Shown: positions 1-9,687, counted from the stretch's first letter. The stretch: 14,968 nt of DNA from Antrodiella citrinella (GCA_004802725.1 SGPM01000501.1:168-15135); one strand, 5' to 3'. Numbers and translations are program-made. Notes: generated from the sequence alone by a model not told the origin.

Positions 1-418
1 CNNNAACGCATATATGTCTCTCCTCCTCATAAACATTGCATGTAGGACACAATTAAAGCCCNCTGTTGGTTGTTNCTCCGATACTCACTCGTTTCCTTGA
101 CGACTTGCGAGTCTGCCGCCGACAAGACCCCTGNGCCGTGTATCTCACCGGCTTCACAACATTCCTTCTGGAGAATCGTGATTCGTGGCCACATTGTTCA
201 ACTCTATCAGGACCCCCGGCGCGTAGCTAACATCTCAATGGGTGAGGTGAGTAACGCCTCTCTTGCCATATGATCGCATCTTGTATAATTGCNTCTGATT
301 TCTTATTTTGCACTAGAGAAGGCCGGTGTACCCACGCCATCCTTCGAGATGTCTGGAAACTTCCCATCACAGTCCTCTCATGTTGAGGCGTAAGGTGGGG
401 TTGNGATTGACCCGATAG
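1..418 (+). other. Unresolved 5' end, possible upstream exons of the 419-675 gene
   Basis: I can support no complete gene here. There is a credible intron at about 247-316 (gtgagt donor, tttgcactag acceptor). After it, one frame stays open to about 370 and reads HAILRDVWKLPIT, which would join in phase to the exon at 419 through a short intron starting near 371 with a weak gtcctc donor. A different splice (donor at 242) gives a short reading that ends at a TAA near 391, so the model is ambiguous. Several N bases (2-4, 62, 75, 134, 293, 404) limit frame calling. No family recognised. Confidence 0.25.
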
Positions 419-675
419 GATTCGACGTTCTTCGTTGTTGACACCGTGGCTTCAAACCTTGACCACGCCTTCGGTCTTGATCGGCATGTCTACGTGGTCT
501 TTTGTATCCTGCCGTTAGCAACTCAGGAGGAAAGATATCTCCTGGTGGACTGGTCGTTAGGTGAGCATGTCGTTCTACTTTCNTTTTCGTTCTGACTGAC
601 GGAACGCTCGAAGATGGCAGCTCAAAATTGGAGCCCTTGATACTCATCAGATGGCTTCAGCAGACAATGTCTTAG
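419..675 (+). CDS. 3' terminal exons of an unidentified gene
   Basis: Two exons, 419-560 and 614-675, join in phase 1 across a 53-nt intron (gtgagc donor, CTGAC branch-like motif, ctcgaag acceptor). They give 67 residues ending at TAG 673-675. The reading includes FFVVDTVASNLDHAFGLDRH, a hydrophobic HVYVVFCILPL stretch, RYLLVDWSLDGSS and a final RWLQQTMS. The clean phase match and the protein-like composition suggest a real gene end rather than chance. The codon just before 419 is TAG, so an acceptor at 418 (cccgatag) is needed. The 5' part is unresolved. I do not recognise the family and assign no function. Confidence 0.35.
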
Positions 676-1444
676 ATACGTTTCCNCCAGCTGAAAAAAG
701 TCGTCCTACAAGCGATGTATGAGAAAGCACTCGCCGAACTCAAAGACAATCTCNGAGCAGCCACGGAGGCTATAAAGNGCGGATTCATNCCGAAGCTAGG
801 AAGGCGTAAACCTTAGGACTTGAACAGCAGCTGTCGTGGTACGTACAGCGGTGCTGCTTTTGTGTTTTGAATCTCACAGTAATAAATGTTATACGCAGGA
901 GCGGTGTGCCATTCAAAAGACGTCAAATCTTCTTTCATTGTATGTTGCGTGCATCTCCGATGACCCCAACGCATTTCTGCGTTGTATCACACTATGTGAT
1001 ATACTACCCCTCCTTATCGTCATTGTGTTCTTCGCTAGATTTCAGTCCTACTTCTTGATTTACAGCAGCTTGAAAGCGTGGGAATCAGGTGTATGATTTG
1101 TCGATTATTTTACGCCACAGTGGCTTACGTCATGGAGAAAATATGCGGAGACGCGTTGTGCTTTGAACTTTGAACACGGTTCTTGCTTTGCCCCTCCGTC
1201 TCATCTCGTCCAGATCCGCCGGATATCCATGATTTCAACCGCGACGCATCTATCGGATTACCTTGCGCTTGGTTTTACCGCGTAAGTATCACCGGCGCTC
1301 ACACTTTGAAAGTCCTCGAAACACTGGTTCATCGTGATGTTAGCTTTTTTCTATTTCATTGCGATTGTGGCGATGTGGTCACTGGCACGAGTGCCATTGT
1401 TTATCCAATTATTAAGTACTTTATGCATCGCTGAGCCAAGGCAG
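676..1444 (+). other. No confident gene; possible isolated exons
   Basis: About 770 bases without a model I can support. An open stretch at 693-816 follows an acceptor-like ttccnccag and reads as a charged helical segment with the pieces MYEKALAELKDNL and a likely GFIP, ending at TAG 814-816. It resembles the helical part of X1/X2 only loosely. A second open stretch from about 1112 to 1280 ends at a good donor (gtaagt at 1281) and may be an exon in one of two frames, one reading DPPDIHDFNRDASIGLPC. N bases lie at 686, 754, 778 and 789. Nothing else recognised. Confidence 0.25.
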
Positions 1445-1666
1445 AGGAACTTGACCTGTAAAAACCATTTTGTGTACTGGGGACAAATGACAGGCGACTA
1501 TTTCCGAGTCAGGATGGTGTGTTCCGTCAATCTTTTTATTATCTCTTTCAAATTGACGTACTGACGTCCTGTACTGCAGCAATCGATTCCTCGTGTCGGG
1601 GCACCTGAACTCGTGCACAAGCTGCTCCGTAGAGATGAGCTCATCGCCAAAGATTCGGCGCCATAG
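1445..1666 (+). CDS. 3' terminal exons of an unidentified gene
   Basis: Exons 1445-1516 and 1580-1666 join in phase 0 across a 63-nt intron with a gtgtgt donor, a CTGAC branch-like motif 18 nt before the end, and a ctgcag acceptor. They encode 52 residues ending at TAG 1664-1666, including NHFVYWGQMTGDYFRVRM and then APELVHKLLRRDELIAKDSA. The second exon has coding-like codon choice. A 164-nt gap with a good donor at 1281 lies upstream, so an exon ending at 1280 (phase 0, CGC|gtaagt) may precede it. Whether this belongs to the 419-675 gene is unlikely because of the stop at 675. Family not recognised. Confidence 0.3.
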
Positions 1667-1715
1667 CATTGTCCTTTTGCAGATGGCAAGCCGGGTTTGA
1701 CGCTTATACATCCAG

Positions 1716-1724
1716 GTATATATC
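1716..1724 (+). promoter_or_regulatory. TATA-like element upstream of the F-box gene
   Basis: TATATAT lies about 60 bp upstream of the chosen start codon at 1781, in the 114-bp gap between the stop at 1666 and that ATG. Position and sequence fit a core promoter element; there is no other support. Confidence 0.25.
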
Positions 1725-1780
1725 CTACCCAATGCTGCGCTGTAAGTATTCTATCGTCATTCATTGCCTTGAAGCTGAAC

Positions 1781-3286
1781 ATGTCACACGCCACCCAGGT
1801 CGAACATCCCCTCGCCACACCGGATATCATCCGCCGCACACTCGACAAGCTCTCAGACGATCCTGAAGCTCTGTCCAGCTGTAGGCTTGTCGCGCGTGGC
1901 TGGCTGTCCTACGCCACAGCTCACCTCCTCCGTGACTGCACCATCTCACTCCTCAGCCACGACGAATTTGCCGACTTTTCGGCTTGTCTAGACGATGTCA
2001 CATTCAGCACTCCCTCATTTCCGCATCTAGTCCGGCGGCTGTCCATTGGTAGCTACGACACAGACCCTATCCTCGGCTCCCTCCCCGTTCTCGATGCACA
2101 GACGCTGCTACGGCTGTTGAACCTGTTGCCGGCTCTCTCGCACCTGGGGCTGTTTACGAGATCTATCATTCCGTGGAGTGGCGGCTCGCGGTTCGAGGTC
2201 CCAGACCAGTGGACACCCCGTGACATGGTGGAGGTTACTATCAAGGCATCCCAAGCCAACGATCAGCTCATTCGGCCAGTCGTGTCTAAGGCGACCGCGA
2301 TGCTTCGGGAGCTATGCCGCTTCATGTCGCTCTTCGGCCAGGTGGACATGCTCCATCTGGAGAGCCAGTGTCATTGGCTCAACGGCGTCGAGCTGAAGAC
2401 GATTACCCACTTGCCGTCTCTGAAGCATCTTCAGGCGAAAACGTTGATTTTGAACACGGAAGCCTGCCTCATAGGCTTGATCCAGAAGTCAAGCGCTACC
2501 CGTCACAATGTTACGCACCTGCAATGCATGCCTATCGACAATGCGACCGCTGAAGTCATGCAATCCTTCATTCTTCGCTGCTCGAAACTAGTTTCCCTGC
2601 GTTTCCGCTCTTACCACGATGATCTTGCGCCGGGTAAGCACATGTCTTCTTCGTTGATCGTATGAACAATATACTGAAGCTCTATTCTCGCAGAGGAGAT
2701 AGGAGAACCAACGCCCAGATATGACCTGACGAAGTCAAGCCTCAAGCTCATTCATCTTGAAACACCTTGCGGATCCGAAGAGTCCGAGGAATCATTTGCC
2801 GAATTCTACCTGAAGCCGTGGGTTGACACCCTGGGAAAACTTTCTCCAACAATTGAGAAGATTGTGCTGGACTTTTATGTGCCAGATTCGGGCTCAGACA
2901 TGACCCAGGTACTTCGCATGCTAGTGTTCTCGTGAGCCTTTCTTTATGAGTTTCACCTTCAAGTCTTTCCACTGACGAATCTGCTCCGTTTCATCCCATA
3001 TTCCAGCCCGGATCACCCCGATTCGACTGGGTGGTCAGATCTAGACAACGCTCTAGCTCAGTACGACCACCTCACGAAGGTCGAATTCCGTGTCTCATTC
3101 ATTGAGACAGAGGAAAATAGGGACGTCGAACCATGGGTCGGGGTCATTGACTTCATTTGCAAGTCGATGCCGATCTTGCACTACGCTGGTGTCTTGCGTT
3201 TTGTGGCTGCTGACCACGATGCTGATGACGACAGCGAAGCGGCGAGCAGCCCTGGTACCAGAAGCTTGTCAATTGACGACGATTAA
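1781..3286 (+). CDS. F-box-like protein, probable LRR-type substrate receptor
   Basis: Three exons (1781-2633, 2694-2931, 3007-3286) encode 456 residues. Introns are 60 nt (gtaagc..ctcgcag, phase 1) and 75 nt (gtgagc..attccag, phase 2); only these junctions keep the frame open to TAA 3284-3286. Residues about 11-55 (LATPDIIRRTLDKLSDDPEA, then SSCRLVARGWLSYATAHLL) match the F-box pattern common in basidiomycetes: a helix, a DDPEAL loop, and a CxLVxRxWLxxAxxHLxR helix. The rest has repeated leucine-rich strand-like pieces (HLGLF, MLHLESQC, SLKHLQAKTL, LVSLRF, LKLIHLE), consistent with degenerate leucine-rich repeats. The C-terminus is acidic. F-box proteins usually recruit substrates to SCF ubiquitin ligases; the target is unknown. 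An in-frame ATG at 1697 would add 28 residues but lies before the TATA-like site, so I chose 1781. It is convergent with kinase copy A. Confidence 0.8.
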
Positions 3287-3763
3287 GACTTATGGTATAC
3301 ACTTTCACTGGCAAATGTATCTTCTGTTCCGCTCCTTGATTCCTACCCTGTCGCTTTGGTGCACAGGCTATCTCCACTGACAGAAAATTACTCGACGTAT
3401 AAGGACCTATGTATAATCCATTACCGATGATCCAACCCCGCTTTATTCCATGTGATAGTCGCAGATGAGTGACCGTTGCAGACCGAAAGTTTGTATGTAG
3501 AGTTAAGACTTTACAGACCACTCAAGGACCGCTATTCATGGGAAATGTCAGTGGCGCGGCTGACAGAGATCTAGGATACATTCCTTGTGGTTCGGGGTGC
3601 TTGTATAAGACACATTATGATAGAAGAGGACATCTCTCGAGCGAAAGCGATATCGAAAGCAGATTTGATAATGCCGTCACGGTAAGATGCTGAGATCAAG
3701 TGCACGGGTCATGTCCTACAACGGGTTCAAAGAAGAAAGGCGTACTGATCAAAATTATGAGGC
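3287..3763. other. Intergenic region between convergent genes
   Basis: The 477 bases between the F-box stop and the stop of kinase copy A hold both 3' ends. Reading frames here (for example 3469-3693 plus) have no recognisable protein pattern or splice partners. I see no repeat or RNA gene. Confidence 0.5.
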
Positions 3764-5062
3764 TTACCCCATCAGACCCCGGCGCACAAGGTTGAAGCCT
3801 GCCTTCGCGACAGAAATGATATCATACATGACTCGCTCTGGCCCAGATTCATCCCGCTTCCGTAGCCTCCATGGCAGTTGCGTACGATTCAAATCGCGAA
3901 CGATTCCCTGGAATATTGCCAGTGCGGCCTCCGCCGTCGGCCGTCTCTCGGGCTGTTGTTGCATCATCGCAGTAACCAGCAGCTCTAGGAAGTTCAAGCC
4001 GTGGTATATCTGAGAGAGAATATGTCGTAACTTAATCTGAGAGGAAACAGTACAACTCTGACCTGCAAAAATCCTGTCTCGTACACATGCCCTAAGATGA
4101 ATACATCCAGCATGAAATCGTTGTACGCATGTTCATTTGACAACTCTGGCGCATCTCGGTCTGCGCCTGATGCACCGACAACGTAAGGTGATTCTCCCTC
4201 CTTGAAAAGAGTTGACATGCCCCAATCGATGTAGTAGTAGTTCACCGGATGATCATGACGACTCAGTGCACGAGCGTATCGTAAGGTATCTGCACTCAGG
4301 TGAATGCGTCTGGGATGGTGGTCGTCGGGATATAACGGACGGCCGTCCATCATGATGTTCATAGTTGAGCAATCGCTGTAGAAAGAATTAGATGCATTAC
4401 AATTCGTTCTGACGTAGGATATTACCGGTGTGCAACGCCTTTACTGTGAATGAAACATAAACCCTGAAAATGTGGATTCAGTCGCGGATGCCTTGTCGAG
4501 CATGAGCTGATGACCTCACTTCTAATGTTTGCTGTATGAAATCTATAACCTCTTCAACAGCTTCGAATGGTGGATCATAGAACGGGCGTAGATATGGCAT
4601 GACCAGAACGACTTGCGAAGCATGTAGGATCCGAGAGGACGTCCAGGACACGTACGCAGTGGTTGTCTGGATCTGAAAGGACCTCTTCCGAGGAGAGTAG
4701 ACGAGCGATGTTAATCTCATTTGCACGAGATACTATTTTGATGAATACTCTGTAGTTGTCATCTTTTCGTACGGCGTCCATGACTTGGCTGTTCTGTATG
4801 TGAGGGTAGATGAGCTGCAGCCTGAAATACAAGGTAAAGGACAGCCTACGAGTGACATGATAAAATCCTCAAAGACATCGGCATCAAGACCAGTCCCCAA
4901 CCACGATGGCTTCCAATCAGGTTTGTACCTTTGTCGAAGAGTGTAGCCATGTTCTTCGAGGAAGAGGTAGCGGTCTCTGCAACGCACCTCGCCTTCGTGA
5001 AGGGTGCCCAGGTGAAACATGTTCTCGTTGGAACTTGCACCGTACGAGCCGCTATCATCCAT
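3764..5062 (-). pseudogene. Kinase-like protein copy A, frameshifted
   Basis: Five exons on the minus strand: 4850-5062, 4520-4793, 4426-4463, 4063-4375, 3764-4009, with introns of 50-56 nt. Visible kinase elements are the N-terminal family signature (RDRYLFLEEHGYTLRQRYKP, then PSW), beta-3 lysine in VFIK, VMPYLRPF at the hinge, HRDCSTMNIMMD at the catalytic loop, YIDWGMS in place of DFG, APELS (APE motif) and ERRPTAEAAL near the end. Exon 2 is 274 nt against 276 in copy C. Between about 4610 and 4628, copies B and C both carry two more bases, so A is out of frame after the DVLSDP motif and stops near 4575, giving about 143 residues without the catalytic loop. The rest of the gene is well preserved, so the break is probably recent. 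The lesion lies far from the N-containing ends, but a sequencing or assembly error cannot be excluded. No X gene accompanies this copy. Confidence 0.8.
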
Positions 5063-5638
5063 ATAATCAGTAGCGACGGATTGTTGAGGTATGCTATCGT
5101 TCTTGAATGGATGCCAGTGTTAGCCCGTTGTTGGTCGAAGCTTTAACTTGCAACTTGTGGCGCCACGATTTTTGACGGCCCGTATTGGACATAAATGCAA
5201 TGTTATGACCCATATCGATTGCTTACGACTGCTAGCGCGCGTCTAGATCTATTGATCATCTCATTGTGGCCGAGCAGCGATGATGCGATGATGGTCAACA
5301 GCCTGTGGTCACGACTATGAGGTACTGGTCATCCCGGAGTCAGGCAATAAGCTTTGTCTTAAATGTCTTTGGGTTGTGCTGGCCCACACAACAGATGCAT
5401 TTTCGACTGTCCTTCGGACCGGACCCCTGCATCCGAGACTGTAAGGATACAATGTGGATAATTCAAAGTGCGGAAGAAGATAAGATATACTGGCATGATG
5501 ATATCCGAGCGACAGCGATGTGAAAGCGAATGCAAGTGGGTAGTGTTAGAAACACTTTGAGGGTATTGAAGTCAAGCTGCGTGTTACGTCCTAGAAATAA
5601 TTGTGAGACAGCATGAGACCGAACAAGAGATACCCCGC
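5063..5638. other. Intergenic region between kinase copies A and B
   Basis: These 576 bases run from the start of copy A to the end of copy B, both on the minus strand. In the other two copies a divergent X gene begins about 400 bp from the kinase start; here no frame begins with the X-type glycine-rich N-terminus. The 5305-5523 plus frame looks non-coding. It should hold the promoter of copy A and the 3' end of copy B. Confidence 0.5.
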
Positions 5639-6951
5639 TCACCCCGTGAGCCCTCTACGTACGATGTTGAAGCCTACTTTAGCAGCAGTGATGGTATCGT
5701 ACATGACTCGCTCGGTTCCAGACTCGTCCCGTTTGCGTAGTCTCACGGCAATTGGGAGCGATTCAAATTACGGCGAATTTCGTGGAACATCCGCAGCGCA
5801 ACTTCGGCTGTGGGACGTCTCTCTGGTTGTTTGTCTGTCATGGTGATAATAAGTGGCTCTAGAAATTCCAAACCATGATATACCTTAAAAAGTTATTGAA
5901 TCGAGGTTCGACCTTATCAGAAATATGTGCTACATACCTGAACCAAATCTTTTTGATACATGTGGCCTATTATGAACACGTCGAGCATGAATGCGTTATA
6001 CGGCTGCTCTGTATAGAGCTCTGGTAGATTCCGATCTGCGCCTTTGACACCGAGTACATAGGGAGATTCCCCGTCCTGAAAGAAGGAAGATAATCCCCAG
6101 TCGATGTAGAAGTACTTGACAGGATGTTCGATGCGGCTTAGGTGTCAAGCATACCGAGAGCCATCCGGGCTCAGCTGTAATTGCCCAGGATGGTGATCGT
6201 TTGGGAACAAAGGCCGGCCGTCCATCATTATATTCATGGTTGAGCAATCTCTGTAGTCATTGTATATATCCGATGGAAGCTGGTGAGGAGTAAATTCATT
6301 TACCGGTGTGCAACTCCTTGCTCGTGAATAAAGCACAATCCCTGAAAACTCGTAAATCGAATAAGTTTGCAAAAAATAAACCGAAAACTTACCTCTAATG
6401 TTTGCTGTATGAAGTCCATCGCTTCTTTGACGACCTGGAACTTAGGATCTAAATATGGGCGAAGGTACGGCATTACCAAGAGAGCGTGCGACGGATTCAG
6501 AGGATCCTGAAGAACGTCTAAGATGGGGACGCAGTGGTTCTTGGGGTGTGCACCAAGCTCGCTAGACGAGAAGAGGCATGAAATCTTGATCTCTTCTACG
6601 CTGGAAACTGCTTTGATAGTGACTCTGTAGCCGTCTTCAAGGCGCGTTGCGTCCAGGACGGAACTGAGCCTTGTCTGACGTTGCATTAGTATATTGCAGC
6701 TTGGCAAGATAGGAGGGACATACAATCGGCATGATGTAATCTTCAAAAAGATCGGCATCTAACTCTGCTCCATCCCATGACGGCTTCCACCCGGGATGAT
6801 ATCTGGGTCTTAGAACGTACCCGTGCTCTTGCAGGTAGAAGTAGCGGTCTCTCCACCGCTTCTCGCCTGGGTGAAGAGCACCAAGACCAGTGAACGCCGA
6901 CTTTTCACCTGCATCTTGATTTCCTGGAAAACTTCCTACTTTACGATTCAT
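5639..6951 (-). pseudogene. Kinase-like protein copy B, nonsense and frameshift
   Basis: Five exons on the minus strand: 6724-6951, 6393-6674, 6304-6341, 5938-6250, 5639-5883, with introns of 49-54 nt in the same places and phases (0,0,2,0) as copies A and C. The N-lobe is intact (WRDRYFYLQEHGYVLRPRYH, VTIK, VMPYLRP) and so is the catalytic loop HRDCSTMNIMMDG. Two lesions follow. A TGA at 6145-6147 stands where copy C has CGG (Arg) in RYARHLSR, which fits a C-to-T change at a CpG. One base is missing near 5743-5745, where A and C read LPWRLRKR; this makes a second stop (tca 5743-5745 on the plus strand). Beyond them the DWG, APE-region and C-terminal sequence are still recognisable. A predicted product of about 217 residues would contain HRD but lack DWG. 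Its divergent partner X1 still has an open frame. The exon 1 to 2 junction uses the acceptor ending at 6675. Confidence 0.83.
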
Positions 6952-7357
6952 GTCAGGGTGTCATGAGATGTTTGGGTGTCGCTGGATGCATAACTTTGAA
7001 CTGTGGACGAATTTCTGGCCATCTGGCTTGTACACGAGGCGCCTAGATCACGATGCTCTCGATCTTATCTTCTGTAGCCGGATTTACTTAAACGCCAGGT
7101 TCAAGTTGCCCACGTTGACGCGTCACGGTTAACCTCCTTCTTCCCTCAGTTGGCAATCATGATGGAGGACGTTTGGGCCCTTCACAAAGTTACACACACG
7201 TTGACCATGTGTTCTAGATTGTCCCCGTTTTGATCCACGTTGTTGCGCGTTCTCCAAGGGTCTGAGAGTTGTGCATCCGAGTCCGAGTCTTTTAAATGAA
7301 CTGGTATGTCATAAGATTCGTCTCCCACCTTTCAGCACTTCATTCAACGTTGTCTTC
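6952..7357. promoter_or_regulatory. Shared divergent promoter region of kinase B and X1
   Basis: These 406 bases separate the start codons of kinase copy B (minus) and X1 (plus). A TTTTAAAT element lies about 65 bp upstream of the X1 ATG. I see no sequence clearly shared with the equivalent spacer at 11029-11417, so the two promoters have diverged much more than the exons. Confidence 0.45.
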
Positions 7358-8700
7358 ATGGCTGAAATTCCCTACGACCTCCTTGGACTCATCATGGGCA
7401 TCTTAGGCGTCGTTGGTCTCCTTCCTCTTCTATGGGCCCCCGTTCGCTATCAGCTGCCACAGCATAAGATCAAGCAGCTTGATGCTCTATTAGAAGAAAG
7501 CAGTACCCTTTTAGAGTCTGCTGTCGAAAAAGGATTTGTTCCGCATGCCGAATTTATCATCGAAACGCGTAACCTTCTCCACATGTAAGCATCTACAGGA
7601 CAATACGCTTTTGCTTGACTGACGCCACGATCATCAGCCTCCAAGGTCGCACAGAAAGTCTGAGGATCGCCGCAATCGATGGGCTTTCCGGACACATCGA
7701 CCGCGTTTATACCAATGCCAAAGGAATCCGCTGGCGAATCGCCGTAAGTCTACTGGCTGCTAAACACATCACCGACTGACACATTGATGTAGACGGTGAG
7801 CGAGATGGAGAGGCGTAAGGCTGCCGAAGAACACCGTCAGCTCTCGCCATCGCAGTCGGATTGGGATGTCAGTGACACATTCTCCCCTCTTGACTTAGGC
7901 TCTGATATTACTGATCACGACGGTACGTTGTATATTCAACATCGTCGTCTTTCCTATACGTTCTAACTTCAATATCAAGGAACCCTCCCCAGCGTCGATC
8001 TTGCGGTCGCATCGCAACCTCTGGTGCCGAATCTTGCCTTTCGTGAGTTTATTCGTTGGGCAGCACCATAGAACGGCCATGTCACAGGAAGCACCACATC
8101 TCAGCGCTGCCATCGTATACAGCGCACACTCCTAGTGTTCTGTACCAACCTCATCGCAAGCAATCACGGACTGATTCTTGGTCTAGCTTCGAGCGCGGTC
8201 CAACTTTGATGCCTTTCCCAAACCCGCTACCGTGGCAACAATCACTATCTTCGCGGGTTCTGAGCTGGACTACGTACTCATCGTCGCCGTCCTCTCATAT
8301 GACATCCTCGAGGTCGCCACGTTGTGGTAAGGGTCCGGAGGCATAGAGGAGAGAAGCAGGGTAAGAGTAGGTTGGGAGGAGGAAGAGAGGCGTAGAGAGC
8401 GCCAGTCGTAGAGTAGAAGTGAGTAGTTAGAGCGTCTAGCAACTCAGCTCGCCTTGCCATCTCCAACGTCCGCAGTGCGATTCGATAGCGCAGGATTTGC
8501 GATTGACATGCGAGGCCACGGAGGTATCAGAACCTGAATCATCTACCAACATTCCGGTGGACGTCCATGCGCTCGTTGCGACTCTTCGGAAGCAGATCGT
8601 GGAGGACCTACAAGAATTTGTTGCATCCTCTATGCAAAATGTGTACTGCAATCCCGCCTGCGTTCATGCACATCACCAAGCTGGGGCCTCGACGACGTGA
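7358..8700 (+). CDS. X1: uncharacterised membrane-anchored helical protein
   Basis: Six exons: 7358-7584, 7638-7743, 7793-7922, 7980-8042, 8105-8326, 8489-8700, giving 319 residues. All junctions are GT-AG and the total is a multiple of three. Residues 8-26 (LLGLIMGILGVVGLLPLLW) form a glycine-rich hydrophobic helix. An amphipathic region follows (KIKQLDALLEESSTLLESAV, then EKGFVP), then a charged SEMERRKAAEEH stretch, a Ser/Pro/Tyr-rich linker, and a C-terminal helix from about residue 273 (VDVHALVATLRKQIVEDLQE). X2 shows the same order, and matching it fixed the acceptor at 8104 (frame LPSYTAHTPSVLY). Exons 1-5 are well supported. The last intron (8327-8488, 162 nt, purine-rich) has no counterpart in X2 and was placed by phase, so the end is less sure. 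The family is not recognised; a membrane location is likely. It is divergent from the broken kinase copy B. Compared with X2 the helical region is about 30 residues shorter. Confidence 0.7.
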
Positions 8701-9687
8701 GCTATTCCCTACTCTATTGGCCACACCCTGCGTCAATCGCTCTTTGATCCCCCCCATACGTTGTTCTCGTTATGTGATCCTAGTTGCAATGCTCTCCTCT
8801 TGGCATACTTATCGATCAGACTCATCGTTGTTTGTTCGTGCTATCGTATCTCCGACTCCTTGCCTTGCTCTGTCCTGCTCATCGAAGTGTCTCATTTACA
8901 CCCTGTGTATACTGTATCGTTCCATCATGTACTTACCCGAGTCGATCCCGGAAGCAAATGCGTAAGAAGATCTGTAGAACTGAAAAATCTCGTTGCGAGT
9001 TCAGATGCTCACTGGAGCCCACTCAGGCTTAGGCTGCACTTGTGAGTCGTGGCACTACCAAAGCAGACGTAGCAATGCACACGATAACTGCATGACTTCG
9101 CAGACCACAGCTAAAATGAAACGAAATTAAAGAAACGTTCCTAGCCGGAAATGCAGTAGTAATTACTGCTGTGCAGGACGACGTCAATCGCGACTTGGAC
9201 CCGGGCGAGTTTCCACCTTTGTCTGAACATGCCATACAGTGCGCGATCAGAAGGTCAAGCCGTGACCTTCATGTGAATGAATTCTGATTGGAAATGCTAT
9301 CTTGGGCCCTGACCATTAAGATACATCCTATATCGCTTCTACTAAGAAATTGGAGTGCTGACCCTCGGGGTAGTACATGACTAGTACTCAGAGGCTTATT
9401 TCACGTGCGGTGACATGACTATCGAGTCGCATGGGTCGGAATGTGGACATGCCAATTAACAGTTGACGGCTGAGGGTCCAGAAATCGTCAGTCGAGGGCA
9501 TAGTCGTATGTAATGACTCAGTCTCGATACAATAAAAATACGCATTCTCAGCGAGTTGAAGTGCATTGAGGTATTGTAGTGTACATGATGGTTGTGTGCG
9601 AGAGAATGTTCAAAGCAAGTAGATGGTGAAGAGAATAATGTAACTAAGTCAATGTGGGTAACAATCATGTCCTAGAAAGTTTCTCAG
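8701..9687. other. Long region without a supported gene
   Basis: Nearly 1 kb between the convergent ends of X1 and kinase C. Overlapping plus-strand frames at 8567-9045 look like chance openings: Cys/Ser/Leu-rich and without splice logic. One stretch, 9120-9287 plus, is more protein-like (TFLAGNAVVITAVQDDV, then LDPGEFPPLSEHA, ending in TGA), but it has no start codon or clear partner exon. It could be a relic. A short inverted repeat lies at 9251-9269. Confidence 0.4.
9251..9269. repeat. Short inverted repeat, 7-bp arms
   Basis: AAGGTCA and TGACCTT form perfect 7-bp arms around a 5-base spacer (agccg). It could be a protein-binding site or a small hairpin, and may be chance. It lies inside the weak open stretch 9120-9287. 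Confidence 0.3.

Noticed and set aside
1321..1360. LVHRDVS reading that looks like a kinase catalytic loop
   Set aside because: No downstream Asn, DFG/DWG or neighbouring kinase motif follows, and it lies in a likely intron; chance match.
1697..1780. Longer N-terminus for the F-box protein from the ATG at 1697
   Set aside because: The added residues have no family character and the region holds a TATA-like element; the F-box begins shortly after the ATG at 1781.
1421..1848. Overlapping minus-strand open frames
   Set aside because: They overlap the better supported plus-strand exons and the F-box start, with no domain or splice logic.
5305..5523. Possible X partner upstream of kinase copy A
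   Set aside because: The frame lacks the glycine-rich N-terminus and the conserved helices of X1/X2.
8088..8210. X1 splice using the nearer acceptor at 8087 (gtcacag)
   Set aside because: It gives a frame with no similarity to X2 that stops early. The acceptor at 8104 gives LPSYTAHTPSVLY, which aligns with the X2 linker in the same phase.
8567..9045. Three overlapping plus frames after X1
   Set aside because: Cys/Ser/Leu-rich readings in several frames at once, typical of non-coding DNA; the first overlaps the last X1 exon out of frame.
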